From assembly GCA_002435595.1 (NCBI GenBank), contig DJBL01000070.1:62001-126000 (forward strand): a stretch of 64,000 nt of DNA, read 5' to 3'. Both the position numbers and the translations under genes were made by a program. Each line of letters opens with the position of its first letter. Position 1 is the stretch's first letter. Of the stretch, positions 42,828-51,896 are shown piece by piece. The notes under the pieces were generated by a model. It was not told the DNA's origin. It saw only the letters and a list, made by a program, of their open reading frames with translations, and ran no database searches. The stretch is from Stenotrophomonas maltophilia (GTDB lineage: Bacteria; Pseudomonadota; Gammaproteobacteria; Xanthomonadales; Xanthomonadaceae).

Positions 42828-43092
42828 GCGGCACTCCAGTGGGGGATCTACCTCCTTGGTACCCCGACGCCGATGTCCTCGCCGTGACCTGGATGTATGC
42901 ACCGCGTGTCCTGTCGCGCAGACGGCACGTTCACGTCGGCGACCCACACCACCTCGGTCAACGCCGCAACGCGGTCAGCGCCTGCGCCGGTGGGCACCGC
43001 GCGTGCGGGCGGGGCAACTGCCTACGCCGGTGCCCGCGCACGCGCGCCTGAAGGGTTCAGACGCGGCCCGGTGGCATCGCCACCACGCCGCC
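42828..43092. other. Upstream region of the six-gene operon, no gene seen
   Basis: 265 bases between the operon start and the small proline-rich frame. Several short open frames overlap here on both strands but none has a ribosome site or family-like sequence. The operon promoter should lie here, yet no clear -35/-10 pair was identified. If the proline-rich frame downstream is not real, the gene-free stretch extends to 43456. Confidence 0.5.
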
Positions 43093-43296
43093 TCAGCGCG
43101 GCGTCGGCCCGGGCGCCGGTGGATCTTCCACCGGCGGTGACGTGGGCGCCGGATCGCGCTCCGGGGGTACTTCCGTCGGCGGCTCCCGTGCCGGCGGCTC
43201 CGGCGTCACCGGCACTTCCACGGGCGTGGGTGGGGCCACCGGGTCCTGCCCTGGCACGGGGGCTGCATGCAACGGCATCAAGGATGAAGGATTCAA
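43093..43296 (-). CDS. Small proline-rich protein, unknown function
   Basis: 67 residues, about one third proline, with PT/EVP and PERDP repeats (PPTPVEVPVTPEP, PPTEVPPERDP). No signal or membrane segment; probably disordered. Short Pro/Glu-rich proteins of this look occur in Xanthomonads and pseudomonads. The start chosen is TTG at 43296 with GAGGA 11 bases upstream; ATG at 43278 has no ribosome site. GC-rich DNA can give such frames by chance, so confidence is moderate. Confidence 0.5.
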   Translation of the reverse strand: MNPSSLMPLHAAPVPGQDPVAPPTPVEVPVTPEPPAREPPTEVPPERDPAPTSPPVEDPPAPGPTPR

Positions 43297-43456
43297 CGGC
43301 GTGTCCTCACAGGCGGTGCGACCAGCATGGCCGCACCGGTGTCAACACGGGGCGAGCGCTGCCGCGCGCGCGGCTCGGCGATCAGCGCGGTCATGCCGGC
43401 ACCCGTACGGGGCGCTAACCTTTACGCTCTTGCACGCCCTCAAACGGAACACGGAT

Positions 43457-44581
43457 ATGCTCACGGGGATAAGGATGTCATGCCTGGCACTGCTGCTGGC
43501 CACCACCGCGCAGGCCATGCCGGCATGGGCCCAGTCTCAGGATGGCGTCCGTCAGGTGCCCAGCTTCGCGCTGCCGCTCTCGCCCTATCTCAGCCCCGAG
43601 GCGCAGGCGAGCATGCGCAGCGCGGTGATCCACGGCGACCCCACCGCCAGGCTGGACAACACCGCCGTGCGCGCGCAGTTGGACAGCATTCGCAAAGGTG
43701 CCGATCAATGGGCCTACGGCCAGATCGCCCAACTGCGCCAACGCTATCCCGTCCAGCTTCACCATGAGACCTGGAATGGCGTGGCCGTGGTGCGCGTGCA
43801 ACCGCTCAATGCCCCGACCGCGCCCAGCCAGCAGCGCCTGTTGATCGAACTGCACGGCGGCGCCTTCGTGTTCGGCCGTGCCGACAGCCTGGGCCTGCTC
43901 GAAGCGATTCCGGTGGCGGCGCTGACCGGCATGACGGTTGTCGCCGTGGAGTACCGCCAAGGCCCGGAACACCGGTTCCCCGCGGCCAGCGAAGATGTCG
44001 CCGCGGTATACCGCGCCGCGCTGGAACGCCTGCCGGCCGAACACATCGGCCTGTTCGGCTGTTCGGCCGGCGGCGTGCTCACCGGCGAGTCGCTGGCCTG
44101 GTTCGCCAAGGAGAAGCTGCCGATGCCGGGGGCGGCCGGGCTGTTCTGCGCCGGCGGCGATGCCCGCTACGGCGGCGACTCGCGCTACACCATGGCCGCG
44201 ATCAACGATGCGTTGCTGCCGCACGCCGACGGCACGCTGCCGATCATGGAAGACCTGTACTACGGAGACGTCGATTTCCGCGACCCGCTGGTATCCCCGG
44301 TGTTCTCCAAGGCCCTGCTGGCGCAGTTCCCGCCGACGCTGTTCATCACCGCCACGCGCGCGGCCGAGTTGAGCAACGTCTCCTACATGCACGGCCGGCT
44401 GGTCGACCTGGGCCGCGAATCGGACCTGCATGTCTGGGACGGCCTGGGCCACGCCTTCCACCTCGATGCCGCGCTGCCGGAGAGCCAGCAGGCATATCGG
44501 GTGATGGCGCGTTTCTTCGCCCGCCACCTGGGCAGTGCCCTGCCGGCGTCACCGGCCGCCAGCGCAGGCTCGGCCCCGTGA
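43457..44581 (+). CDS. Exported alpha/beta hydrolase, HSL-like esterase
   Basis: 374 residues. A signal peptide ends near MPAWAQ. The hormone-sensitive-lipase-type oxyanion motif LIELHGGAFVFG is followed by the nucleophile in GCSAGGVLTG. The catalytic Asp is probably in DLHVWDG and the His in LGHAFHL. It should hydrolyse a short-chain ester in the periplasm. ATG at 43457 was chosen; ATG at 43475 after GGGGATAAGG is equally possible and keeps the signal peptide. Confidence 0.85.
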   Translation: MLTGIRMSCLALLLATTAQAMPAWAQSQDGVRQVPSFALPLSPYLSPEAQASMRSAVIHGDPTARLDNTAVRAQLDSIRKGADQWAYGQIAQLRQRYPVQLHHETWNGVAVVRVQPLNAPTAPSQQRLLIELHGGAFVFGRADSLGLLEAIPVAALTGMTVVAVEYRQGPEHRFPAASEDVAAVYRAALERLPAEHIGLFGCSAGGVLTGESLAWFAKEKLPMPGAAGLFCAGGDARYGGDSRYTMAAINDALLPHADGTLPIMEDLYYGDVDFRDPLVSPVFSKALLAQFPPTLFITATRAAELSNVSYMHGRLVDLGRESDLHVWDGLGHAFHLDAALPESQQAYRVMARFFARHLGSALPASPAASAGSAP

Positions 44582-44708
44582 CACGCACAACGCTGTGACC
44601 GGGCATCCGGTCGCAACATTGATCGTGGACTTTTCCTCGGAGCGCATGAACGACCTGCCCGTTCTTCTCGCCGCGGTTCGCCCAGCTGCACTGCCCGGCC
44701 GGGAGTGT

Positions 44709-44725
44709 CGTGGTCGCCGACCACG
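44709..44725. terminator. Hairpin between convergent hydrolase and lipoprotein genes
   Basis: CGTGGT, a 5-base loop, ACCACG. It lies in the 187-base gap between the convergent stops. No T run, so a weak candidate; nothing else was seen in this gap. Confidence 0.35.
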
Positions 44726-44768
44726 GGTCGCGTGCGCAGCGCTGCAGGGGCGCAGTTTGACCGGCGGC

Positions 44769-45425
44769 TTACTCGGCCGCGGGCGTGCACGCGTCAGCAG
44801 TGGGACACAGCATCTTCAGCGGCGGCGTCCACTGGTTGAAGCACGCCTGGCCGCAGGCCTTCAGCTCGTCTTCCAGCGCCTGCGGCGACAGCATGCCCGG
44901 CGCCGGCGAGGCCAGTGCCACGCGCCACGGATGGCTCGACACTACCCAGGGCTGCCGGGCCTGCAGCAGCTGTAGCGTTTCCACGCTGCGATCGCGGGCC
45001 AGCACCCGCATACCCACCGGGTTGGCGCCGGCCCATGTGTCGGTGAGCAGGATTTCGCCGATATACGTGGTGGCGTTGGGGGTGATGGTGAACGAGAGCG
45101 ATTCCGCCTCGCGCATGCTGACGTTACGCCCGTACCCATGTTCGATGAAACCGCCCAGGTAGTAGCGCCCAGCCTTGAGCGGGGTGGCCACCACCAGGCC
45201 GCTGCAGCCCAGCTCGCGCACCGTGCGCGGTGGCAGGCTGAACATCCCCTCGGAGCGACTGCCACTGGCGTACACGTTGACGAAATTGATGGTGCTCTGG
45301 CAACGCAGCGAGGTCACCAGGATGCCTTCATCGGCGGGCAACGCCGCGCCGGGTTTGACCCCTGGCATGCTGCACCCTGCCAGGGCGAGCAACGACGCCA
45401 CCACCACGCACAGCTTCCCTGTCAT
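44769..45425 (-). CDS. Predicted lipoprotein, unknown function
   Basis: 218 residues with a lipobox in SLLALAGCS (lipidated Cys18). The mature part is beta-rich with INFVNVYASGSRSEGMFSLPP and YYLGGFIEHGYGRNVSMREAESLSFTITPNATTYIGEILL, a pattern seen in DUF2846-like periplasmic proteins. Four further Cys lie near the C-terminus (ACGQACF, LCPTADAC). No function can be assigned. Convergent with the esterase gene. Confidence 0.8.
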   Translation of the reverse strand: MTGKLCVVVASLLALAGCSMPGVKPGAALPADEGILVTSLRCQSTINFVNVYASGSRSEGMFSLPPRTVRELGCSGLVVATPLKAGRYYLGGFIEHGYGRNVSMREAESLSFTITPNATTYIGEILLTDTWAGANPVGMRVLARDRSVETLQLLQARQPWVVSSHPWRVALASPAPGMLSPQALEDELKACGQACFNQWTPPLKMLCPTADACTPAAE

Positions 45426-45544
45426 GCGGACATCCCCGGTTTTTTGCGCATGCTAGCGGGGCGCGCCACGGATGGCCATAGGCTGTGAGGTCCAGCCACC
45501 ACGCTGCGCGGTAATCGCGGCGGGCCTGATCGGGGCGCTGGCCC

Positions 45545-45910
45545 TCAGGCGTGCCGGGCGCTGCGCGGCAGAGCCACCACGGCGTGGACACCGCGACGGG
45601 CGACAAAACGATGGCCCGCCACCGACCACAGGCCGGCCGGGTTGCGATCCACATCCCATTCGCCCCCGGCAAGGGTTGCATCCACCGCATGCGGGCGGCG
45701 CGCGGCGCGGTGGATCGCATCGGCCACGGCCTCCATCTCACCGTTGAACCAGCGGTAGCCATTGACGCAGATCTCGCACGGCTGGTCGGCAGGCCCCGGG
45801 AAGCCGGGCAGCAACGTGCGCAGGGTGAGGCTGGCATGGTCCAGCGTCTGGGTACGGAAGCCGGGCTCATCGGCCCAGCGTTCTATTCGGGATAACCAGG
45901 AACGTTGCAT
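45545..45910 (-). CDS. Hypothetical protein
   Basis: 121 residues starting MQRSWLSRIERWADEPGF, with AAGGAG at an ideal distance from the ATG (45908-45910). Contains CEICVNGYRWFNGEMEAVADAIHRAARR and HAVVALPRSARHA. No signal peptide. The open frame continues upstream but lacks ribosome sites. No family recognised. It sits divergently next to the DUF892 gene, so it may share its stress control region. Confidence 0.7.
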   Translation of the reverse strand: MQRSWLSRIERWADEPGFRTQTLDHASLTLRTLLPGFPGPADQPCEICVNGYRWFNGEMEAVADAIHRAARRPHAVDATLAGGEWDVDRNPAGLWSVAGHRFVARRGVHAVVALPRSARHA

Positions 45911-46131
45911 GGTGATTCTCCTTCGGAAAATCCACCATGGCCCTGCCCAGGTTAGCGCAGCGAGAATGTGCAGCACGTCATCTGAACGGTTACGAGTCGC
46001 GACGCGGCTGTCACGATTCATGCACGCCCGGCAACGCGCGTCGATGTCGAGACGAATCTCACACGAACCACGGCGGAGATAACACATGCGCGCCTAGCCT
46101 GATGCTTCACTCCACGCCAGGCAGAATCGCA

Positions 46132-46638
46132 ATGACGATCAAAACCGCCCAAGACCTCTTCATCCATGAGCTCTCCGACATCTACAGCGCGGAGAAACAG
46201 ATGAGCAAGGCCCTTCCCCGGCTGACCCGCGCTGCCACCGATCCGGCGCTCAAGGCCGCGTTCGAGCAGCATCTGGAAGAAACCCAGGGGCAGATCGAGC
46301 GCCTGGACACGGTGGTCGAGCTGCTGGGCATCCGTCTCAAGCGGATCAAGTGCGCCGCGATGGAGGGCCTCGTCGAAGAAGGCAAGGACGCCATCGAGAG
46401 CATCGAGGAAGGCCCGGTGCGCGATCTGGCGCTGATCGGCGGCGCGCAGAAGGTGGAGCACTACGAGATCGCCGCCTACGGCACGCTCGCGGCACTGGCC
46501 AAGCAACTCGGCCACAAGGACGCACTGCCGCACCTGCTGGCGACGCTGGCCGAAGAAAAGGCCACCGACGAGAAACTCACCCTGATTGCCAAACGTGGCG
46601 CGGGCGCGCCGTCGGCCTCCTCCGCGAAGAGCGCATGA
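46132..46638 (+). CDS. YciE/YciF-like ferritin-fold protein (DUF892)
   Basis: 168 residues, four-helix bundle. TAQDLFIHELSDIYSAEKQMSKALPRL opens the family domain; later EEGPVRDLALIGGAQKVEHYEIAAYGTLAALAKQLG carries the second set of conserved Glu and His (EKQM, EHYE), which bind a di-metal centre in relatives. YciE/YciF proteins are osmotic and general-stress induced. It has an Ala/Ser/Lys tail. Together with the PA2169-type gene it marks this region as stress-related. Confidence 0.9.
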   Translation: MTIKTAQDLFIHELSDIYSAEKQMSKALPRLTRAATDPALKAAFEQHLEETQGQIERLDTVVELLGIRLKRIKCAAMEGLVEEGKDAIESIEEGPVRDLALIGGAQKVEHYEIAAYGTLAALAKQLGHKDALPHLLATLAEEKATDEKLTLIAKRGAGAPSASSAKSA

Positions 46639-46654
46639 GCCCGCCCGCTTCAGG

Positions 46655-46673
46655 ATCGGCTGCCGCAGCCGAT
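46655..46673 (+). terminator. Hairpin after the DUF892 gene
   Basis: ATCGGCTG, loop CCG, CAGCCGAT: perfect 8-base stem 17 bases after the stop. No clear T run follows. Confidence 0.5.
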
Positions 46674-46744
46674 AGTCCGTACCGGGGCGAGACCTTCCTG
46701 TCGGGACGGTCCCGCCCCTCTTTCCCTGACGGATCCAACTCCCG

Positions 46745-46984
46745 ATGACCTGCACCGGCATTTTCGAACTGATTGAAGTCAACGGCCCGGTCGATGCAGC
46801 AGACGCGTCCGCGTCCTGGATAACCTCCATCGCCGCTGCCTGCGTGGGCTGCAAGCGCCACTTCACCGCCAATGGCGAGAACGGCCTGCAGCTCATTCCC
46901 GGCGGCGTGGCCATTACCTGCCCCGGCTGCCGGGCGCGGCAGGCGATCAGCCAGGCACGCTTCGACGGGTTCCGGCCGCGGTAA
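46745..46984 (+). CDS. Small zinc-ribbon-like protein
   Basis: 79 residues with two CxxC pairs, ACVGCKRHF (residues about 33-41) and ITCPGCRARQ (about 57-66), as in a zinc ribbon. The rest lacks recognisable domains. The ribosome site is weak (GGATCC upstream), so the start is uncertain. Function unknown; nucleic-acid or protein binding is possible. Confidence 0.6.
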   Translation: MTCTGIFELIEVNGPVDAADASASWITSIAAACVGCKRHFTANGENGLQLIPGGVAITCPGCRARQAISQARFDGFRPR

Positions 46985-47277
46985 CGGCGCATCTGGCCGT
47001 CACGGGGGGCTGCCGGCGCGCCGCACCCGCAGGGACCCGGCTGGCTGATGTACCGCAAAGGGCTGGATCACCGCTGCGGCGCGGTGCTGCGCCGAGCCCT
47101 TGGCATGCGTCTGATCCTTGGCCACCTCCTGTGCCCTGCCCTGCGCATCTGGATGCGCTGCGGCTCCGCCTCAAGCGCGAGCGCGCTGTACGCGCCGGGT
47201 GTCACTGTCAGGATCTGCCCACTTCGGCCGATGAAATCCATAAGCGGCGTGCCGGACGCCGCACATGGGAAGGTGGG
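46985..47277. other. Gap with no convincing gene
   Basis: 293 bases between the zinc-ribbon and membrane-protein genes. Two short overlapping frames on opposite strands lack ribosome sites and have shadow-like composition. No clear terminator or promoter was found. Confidence 0.5.
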
Positions 47278-47796
47278 ATGAAACACTCAGCGCACGCGTA
47301 TTCAACCAAATGGCGCCTGGCATGGCGCGCCACTGCGGCAGCATTCAACCCGAAGCAGGCCTCCACCACCATCAAGGCCGTGGGTGGGCTGGGGCTTGTG
47401 CTGATGATCGCCTCGACCTGCTACGGGCTCTACGCGGTGTTCCACCCCTTTGGCCGGACCGTTGAGCTTTCGGCCGGGTATCTGCTCGGCTTTCTGTTCG
47501 CTGCATTGCTCCACGACCTGGCCTGCGCGGTGAAATCCGAAGAATCGGAGCTTCGCCGCTACCTGCGGCTTGCCAAAGGCACCACGTACTCCTGGCTCGC
47601 CTGGCTGGTTTTGGCCGTCGCCGTCATCGCTGTTGCGGTATTGATCTACCTGCAGGCAACCGTTGCAGTGACCCGGGCAACCCTGTACGCCTCGATCATC
47701 GGCGCGGTGATGGCAAGCGAGTTCAGCATGATGTACATCAACCGCATCCAGTCCGGCCGGGAGGCGCGACGGAGGGCGCACGCTCAACGATCTTAG
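47278..47796 (+). CDS. Membrane protein, unknown function
   Basis: 172 residues with three or four hydrophobic segments (GGLGLVLMIASTCYGLYAVF, LSAGYLLGFLFAALLHDLA, YSWLAWLVLAVAVIAVAVLIYL, LYASIIGAVMASEFSMMYI) and a basic C-terminal tail (REARRRAHAQRS). The ATG at 47278 has AAGG upstream; an earlier in-frame ATG would add 49 residues of shadow-like sequence. No family recognised. Confidence 0.7.
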   Translation: MKHSAHAYSTKWRLAWRATAAAFNPKQASTTIKAVGGLGLVLMIASTCYGLYAVFHPFGRTVELSAGYLLGFLFAALLHDLACAVKSEESELRRYLRLAKGTTYSWLAWLVLAVAVIAVAVLIYLQATVAVTRATLYASIIGAVMASEFSMMYINRIQSGREARRRAHAQRS

Positions 47797-47853
47797 TCGG
47801 TCGGCCGCGTGAGGAACACGATGCAGCCTGGATGCGCGATACGCGACGACGGA

Positions 47854-47930
47854 TGGTGACCCCGGCCCGATTCGAACGGGCGACCTTCCCCTTAGGAGGG
47901 GGACGCTCTATCCAGCTGAGCTACGGGGCC
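47854..47930 (-). tRNA. tRNA-Arg (anticodon CCT)
   Basis: 77 bases including encoded CCA. Acceptor arms GGCCCCG and CGGGGTC pair over 7 bases with one G-U. D arm GTAGCTCAGCTGGATAGAGC, anticodon loop CTCCTAA giving CCT (reads AGG), T arm with GTTCGAATC. AGG is a rare arginine codon here. tRNA genes are common integration sites, but no integrase or repeated end was seen next to it. Confidence 0.96.
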
Positions 47931-48056
47931 AAGTGCGGGGGCGGACGTGCCGCCAGACCGCTTGCTGCACCGGCAAAGTGCGCGGTGCAGCCGTGAAGGA
48001 TACCCACATTCAGCGACAGGACCAAGGCCGTTGCCACCGGATGCGGGTCTGCCGGC

Positions 48057-48902
48057 TCAGCGGATGTCCAGTTCCGGGAAGCCCTTGACCAGTTCGTCCA
48101 GCGCCTTGATCTGGGTCAGGAACGGCTCCAGCGCCGACAGCGGCAGCGCGCTGGGGCCATCGCAACGGGCGTGGTCGGGGTCGCGATGGGCCTCCAGGAA
48201 CAAGCCGGCCAGGCCCAGCGCCATGCCCGAACGGGCCAGTTCGGCGACCTGGCGACGGCGGCCGCCGGAGGCATCGCTGCCGGCGTCGCGGCGCTGCAGG
48301 CTGTGGGTCACGTCGAAGATCGCCGGCAGGCCGCCGGTGGATTCGATCATCTCGCGGAAGCCCAGCATGTCCACCACCAGGTTGTCGTAGCCGAACTGCG
48401 CGCCTCGCTCGCACAGGATGATGTTCTCGTTGCCGGCCTCGCGGATCTTGGCCACGATGTGCTTGATCTGGGTGGGGCTGAGGAACTGCGGCTTCTTGAT
48501 GTTGACCGCACGACCGGTGCGCGCGATGGCCTCGACCAGATCGGTCTGGCGGGCCAGGAACGCCGGAATCTGCAGCACGTCCACCACCTCGGCCACCGGC
48601 GCGGCCTGGGCCACTTCGTGCACGTCGGTGATCACCGGCACGCCGAACCGGCGCTTGACCTCCTCGAAGATGCGCAGGCCTTCGTCCAGGCCGACACCGC
48701 GGAAGGACTTGATCGAGGAACGGTTGGCCTTGTCGAACGATGCCTTGAACACGTACGGGATGCCGAGCCTGGCGGTCACCGTGGTGAAGTGCTCGGCTGC
48801 GTGCAGGGTCGAATCGAGGTCTTCGAGCACATTCAGGCCGCCAAACAGCACGAACGGCAGACGATTGCCGACAACCACACCTTCCGCAACGGTAACGTTC
48901 AT
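48057..48902 (-). CDS. kdsA: 3-deoxy-8-phosphooctulonate synthase
   Basis: 281-residue TIM-barrel enzyme that joins PEP and arabinose 5-phosphate to make KDO 8-phosphate for lipopolysaccharide. Family blocks are FVLFGGLNVLEDLD, YVFKASFDKANRSSIKSFRG, PVITDVHE, IPAFLARQTDLV, VNIKKPQFLSPTQIKHI, LCERGAQFGYDNLVVD, FDVTHSLQ and GLFLEAHRDPDHARCDGPSALP. A TAGAAT box on the minus strand lies at 48963-48968. It stands apart from eno/pyrG, its usual partners. Confidence 0.96.
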   Translation of the reverse strand: MNVTVAEGVVVGNRLPFVLFGGLNVLEDLDSTLHAAEHFTTVTARLGIPYVFKASFDKANRSSIKSFRGVGLDEGLRIFEEVKRRFGVPVITDVHEVAQAAPVAEVVDVLQIPAFLARQTDLVEAIARTGRAVNIKKPQFLSPTQIKHIVAKIREAGNENIILCERGAQFGYDNLVVDMLGFREMIESTGGLPAIFDVTHSLQRRDAGSDASGGRRRQVAELARSGMALGLAGLFLEAHRDPDHARCDGPSALPLSALEPFLTQIKALDELVKGFPELDIR

Positions 48903-49128
48903 TCAGACTCCTGGGGATGAGGCGACCGGTTCACGGCCGTGGCCGCGTCGGTTCAATGCTGCATTCTAGCCGGTGGCGGCGCCACGGGGGGCGTCGGCCG
49001 GCGGCCCGCCTGCCCCATCCCATGGCAGATCGGGCCGGTGCCGCGGTCTGCTAAAATCGGCGTTCTGCATGCCGCCCCCCACCCTTGCCAGCGGCTGCGC
49101 CCTTTTTTGATACGCAACAGGAGTTTGC

Positions 49129-50661
49129 ATGTCCTCTGAGCTGCTCAAGGCCCTTGGCCTGGACGCGACCAACGCTGGCACCTACCTCGGCAACGGCGAG
49201 TGGTCCAGCGCCACCAGCGCCGGCGTGATCACCCCGGTCAACCCGACCACCGGTGAGCCGATCGCCACCGTGCACGCCACCACCGACGCCGATTACGAAA
49301 CCATCATCGCCCGCGCCCAGGAAGCTTTCAACGTGTGGCGCACCACCCCGGCCCCGCGCCGTGGCGAGGCCGTGCGCCTGTGCGGCGAAGCGCTGCGCGC
49401 CAACAAGGACGCGCTGGGTTCGCTGGTCGCCCTGGAAATGGGCAAGAGCAAGCCCGAAGGCGATGGCGAAGTGCAGGAGATGATCGACATCGCCGATTTC
49501 GCCGTGGGCCAGAGCCGCATGTTGTACGGCTACACCATGCATTCCGAACGCCCCGGCCACCGCATGTACGAGCAGTACCAGCCGCTGGGCCTGGTCGGCA
49601 TCATCAGCGCGTTCAACTTCCCGGTGGCGGTGTGGGCATGGAACGCGTTCCTGGCCACCATCTGCGGCGACATCTGCCTGTGGAAGCCGTCCAACAAGAC
49701 CCCGCTGACCGCGATCGCGTCCATGCGCATCTGCAACGAAGCGCTGCGCGAAGGCGGCTTCCCGGACTTGTTCTTCCTGATCAACGATGCCGGCACGGAA
49801 CTGTCGGAAAAGATGGTCGCCGACAAGCGCGTGCCGCTGATCAGCTTCACCGGCTCGACCCAGGTCGGCCGCCAGGTCGCCGGCAAGGTCGCCCAGCGCC
49901 TGGGCCGCTGCCTGCTGGAACTGGGCGGCAACAACGCCATCATCCTGGACGAAACCGCCGACCTGAAACTGGCCATCCCCGGCATCGTGTTCGGCGCGGT
50001 CGGCACCGCGGGCCAGCGCTGCACCACCACCCGCCGCCTGATCGTGCACGAATCCATCCATGACGACGTGCTGGCCACGCTGGTCAAGGCGTACAAGCAG
50101 GTGGAAGGCAAGATCGGCGATCCGACCGACCCGGCCAACCTGATGGGCCCGCTCAACAGCGACGGCGCCGTGCAGCAGTTCCTGGCCTCCATCGAGAAGG
50201 CCAAGGCCAGCGGCGGCACCGTGGAAACCGGCGGTACCCGCATCGACCGCGCCGGCAACTTCGTGCTGCCGGCGATCGTCACCGGGCTGAAGAACAGCGA
50301 CGAAGTGGTGCAGCACGAGACCTTCGCGCCGATCCTGTACGTGATGAAGTACAGCACGCTGGAAGAAGCGATCGACATGCAGAACGGCGTGCCGCAGGGC
50401 CTGTCCTCGTCGATCTTCACCACCAACCTGAAGACCGCCGAGCGCTTCCTGTCGGCGGCCGGTTCGGACTGCGGCATCGCCAACGTCAACATCGGCACCT
50501 CCGGTGCGGAAATCGGTGGCGCCTTCGGTGGCGAAAAGGATACCGGTGGTGGCCGCGAGTCCGGCTCGGATGCATGGAAGGTCTACATGCGCCGCCAGAC
50601 CAACACCATCAACTACTCCGATTCGCTGCCGCTGGCCCAGGGCATCAAGTTCGACCTGTGA
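49129..50661 (+). CDS. amaB: ALDH7-family aldehyde dehydrogenase, probable L-piperidine-6-carboxylate dehydrogenase
   Basis: 510 residues of the antiquitin (ALDH7) group, which oxidises alpha-aminoadipic semialdehyde in lysine breakdown. The general base Glu is in LLELGGNNAIILDE and the catalytic Cys in AGQRCTTTRRL (about residue 305). IISAFNFPVAVWAWNAFLA and the ending GGGRESGSDAWKVYMRRQTNTINYS match the group. AGGAG lies 7 bases before the ATG and a TAAAAT box is upstream. The SDR gene that follows overlaps its stop by 4 bases. Confidence 0.9.
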   Translation: MSSELLKALGLDATNAGTYLGNGEWSSATSAGVITPVNPTTGEPIATVHATTDADYETIIARAQEAFNVWRTTPAPRRGEAVRLCGEALRANKDALGSLVALEMGKSKPEGDGEVQEMIDIADFAVGQSRMLYGYTMHSERPGHRMYEQYQPLGLVGIISAFNFPVAVWAWNAFLATICGDICLWKPSNKTPLTAIASMRICNEALREGGFPDLFFLINDAGTELSEKMVADKRVPLISFTGSTQVGRQVAGKVAQRLGRCLLELGGNNAIILDETADLKLAIPGIVFGAVGTAGQRCTTTRRLIVHESIHDDVLATLVKAYKQVEGKIGDPTDPANLMGPLNSDGAVQQFLASIEKAKASGGTVETGGTRIDRAGNFVLPAIVTGLKNSDEVVQHETFAPILYVMKYSTLEEAIDMQNGVPQGLSSSIFTTNLKTAERFLSAAGSDCGIANVNIGTSGAEIGGAFGGEKDTGGGRESGSDAWKVYMRRQTNTINYSDSLPLAQGIKFDL

Positions 50662-51422
50662 GCGCTCCCTGCCTGGATTTCAGCGGCCGCCGCGTGCTGG
50701 TGGCCGGTGGCAGCAAGGGCATCGGTCGCGCGATGGCGCTGGCGTTCGCTACGGCGGGCGCCCGCGTCGCGGTCTGCGCACGCGGTGAGCCCGGGCTCGC
50801 CGCGCTGGGTGGGGAGGCCCAGGCCCTCGGCCTGGCCATCCACACCACTGCGGCGGACCTGTCCGCGCCGGACGATATCCAGCGCTGGCTGGCCGAAGCG
50901 GCCGACGCGTTGGGCGGCATCGACGTACTGGTCAACAACGCTACCGGCTATGGCATGGCCGACGACGAGGCCGGCTGGGAGGCCAGCCTCGGCGTCGATC
51001 TGATGGCGGCGGTGCGGGCCTCGCGCCTGGCCCTGCCCTGGCTGCGCCAGTCCGCCGACGCCTGCATCCTCAACCTCGCCTCGATCGCCGCACAGCAACC
51101 GCGCCCCGGCGCGGCCCCCTATGCGGCGGCCAAGGCGGCGTTGATGCACTACACCACCTCCCAGGCGCTGGCGCTGGCCCCGGAACGGATCCGGGTCAAC
51201 GCCATCGCCCCGGGCTCGATCGAGTTCGAGGACGGCCTGTGGGCGCGACGCCGCACGCAGGATCCGGCGCTGTACCACGGCACCCTGGCGAAGATTCCGT
51301 TCGGCCGTTTCGGCCAGCCACAGGAGATCGCCGATGCGGCGCTGTTCCTGTGCTCGCCGCTGGCGCGCTGGATCACCGGGCACACCTTGAACGTGGATGG
51401 CGGTCAGGTGCTGATGGGCTGA
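50658..51422 (+). CDS. Short-chain dehydrogenase/reductase
   Basis: 254 residues, classical SDR. The NAD(P) loop is VAGGSKGIGRAMAL (residues about 15-28), NNATG marks the core, and the Ser-Tyr-Lys active site lies in LASIAAQ and YAAAKAAL. The C-terminal NVDGGQV is typical. The start is GTG at 50658, overlapping the ALDH7 stop (GTGA), so it is translationally coupled. Substrate unknown; a step next to the aldehyde dehydrogenase reaction is likely. Confidence 0.9.
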   Translation: MSAPCLDFSGRRVLVAGGSKGIGRAMALAFATAGARVAVCARGEPGLAALGGEAQALGLAIHTTAADLSAPDDIQRWLAEAADALGGIDVLVNNATGYGMADDEAGWEASLGVDLMAAVRASRLALPWLRQSADACILNLASIAAQQPRPGAAPYAAAKAALMHYTTSQALALAPERIRVNAIAPGSIEFEDGLWARRRTQDPALYHGTLAKIPFGRFGQPQEIADAALFLCSPLARWITGHTLNVDGGQVLMG

Positions 51423-51464
51423 GCCGGGCGACTATGATGGGTAACACCGTCAAGGAAGACCGCC

Positions 51465-51803
51465 ATGTCCACACCGCTGCCTGCCACTGCCTCGCCCGCA
51501 CCGCCCGGCCACAATGTCCTGGCCTGGGCGAGCATCGTCTTCGCCCTGCTGGGCTTGAGCTTCCTGCCCGTGCTCGGCAGCCTGGTCTCGATCGTGTGCG
51601 GCCATGTGGCGTGCGCGCAGATCCGCCGTCGTCCCTACGCATCCAACGCCCGCAGCGTGGCCCTGGCCGGACTGTGGATGGGCTGGGGTGGGCTGATCGT
51701 GCTGGTCGCCCTGATCGCGTGGGTGTTCTTCTGGCTGATCCCGGCCGGCCTGGACTTCATGCAGTGGGTGTTCAACGGCGCCGGCGGACGGCTCGGACGC
51801 TGA
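51465..51803 (+). CDS. DUF4190-domain membrane protein, paralogue 1
   Basis: 112 residues with two hydrophobic segments (LAWASIVFALLGLSFLPVLGSLVSIVCGHVA and GLIVLVALIAWVFFWLIPAGL). The GH-A-x-x-xI motif (GHVACAQIRR) after the first hairpin defines the DUF4190 family. AAGGA lies 9 bases before the ATG. A shorter paralogue follows 93 bases downstream. Function unknown. Confidence 0.82.
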   Translation: MSTPLPATASPAPPGHNVLAWASIVFALLGLSFLPVLGSLVSIVCGHVACAQIRRRPYASNARSVALAGLWMGWGGLIVLVALIAWVFFWLIPAGLDFMQWVFNGAGGRLGR

Positions 51804-51896
51804 CGAGGGGGCGCCGGGCGCCCGCCCGTGGCTGCTCAAGCGTGGGCTAATCCGGCCGCAGGCACTATCATGGGCGCATTGCCTTGGAGGAACCGG

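Noticed and set aside
46985..47277. Two short frames of 75-77 codons on opposite strands
   Set aside because: No ribosome site, no family-like sequence, and shadow-type composition.
47854..48056. Integrated element next to tRNA-Arg
   Set aside because: No integrase, no duplicated tRNA end and no composition change were seen; flanking genes look chromosomal.
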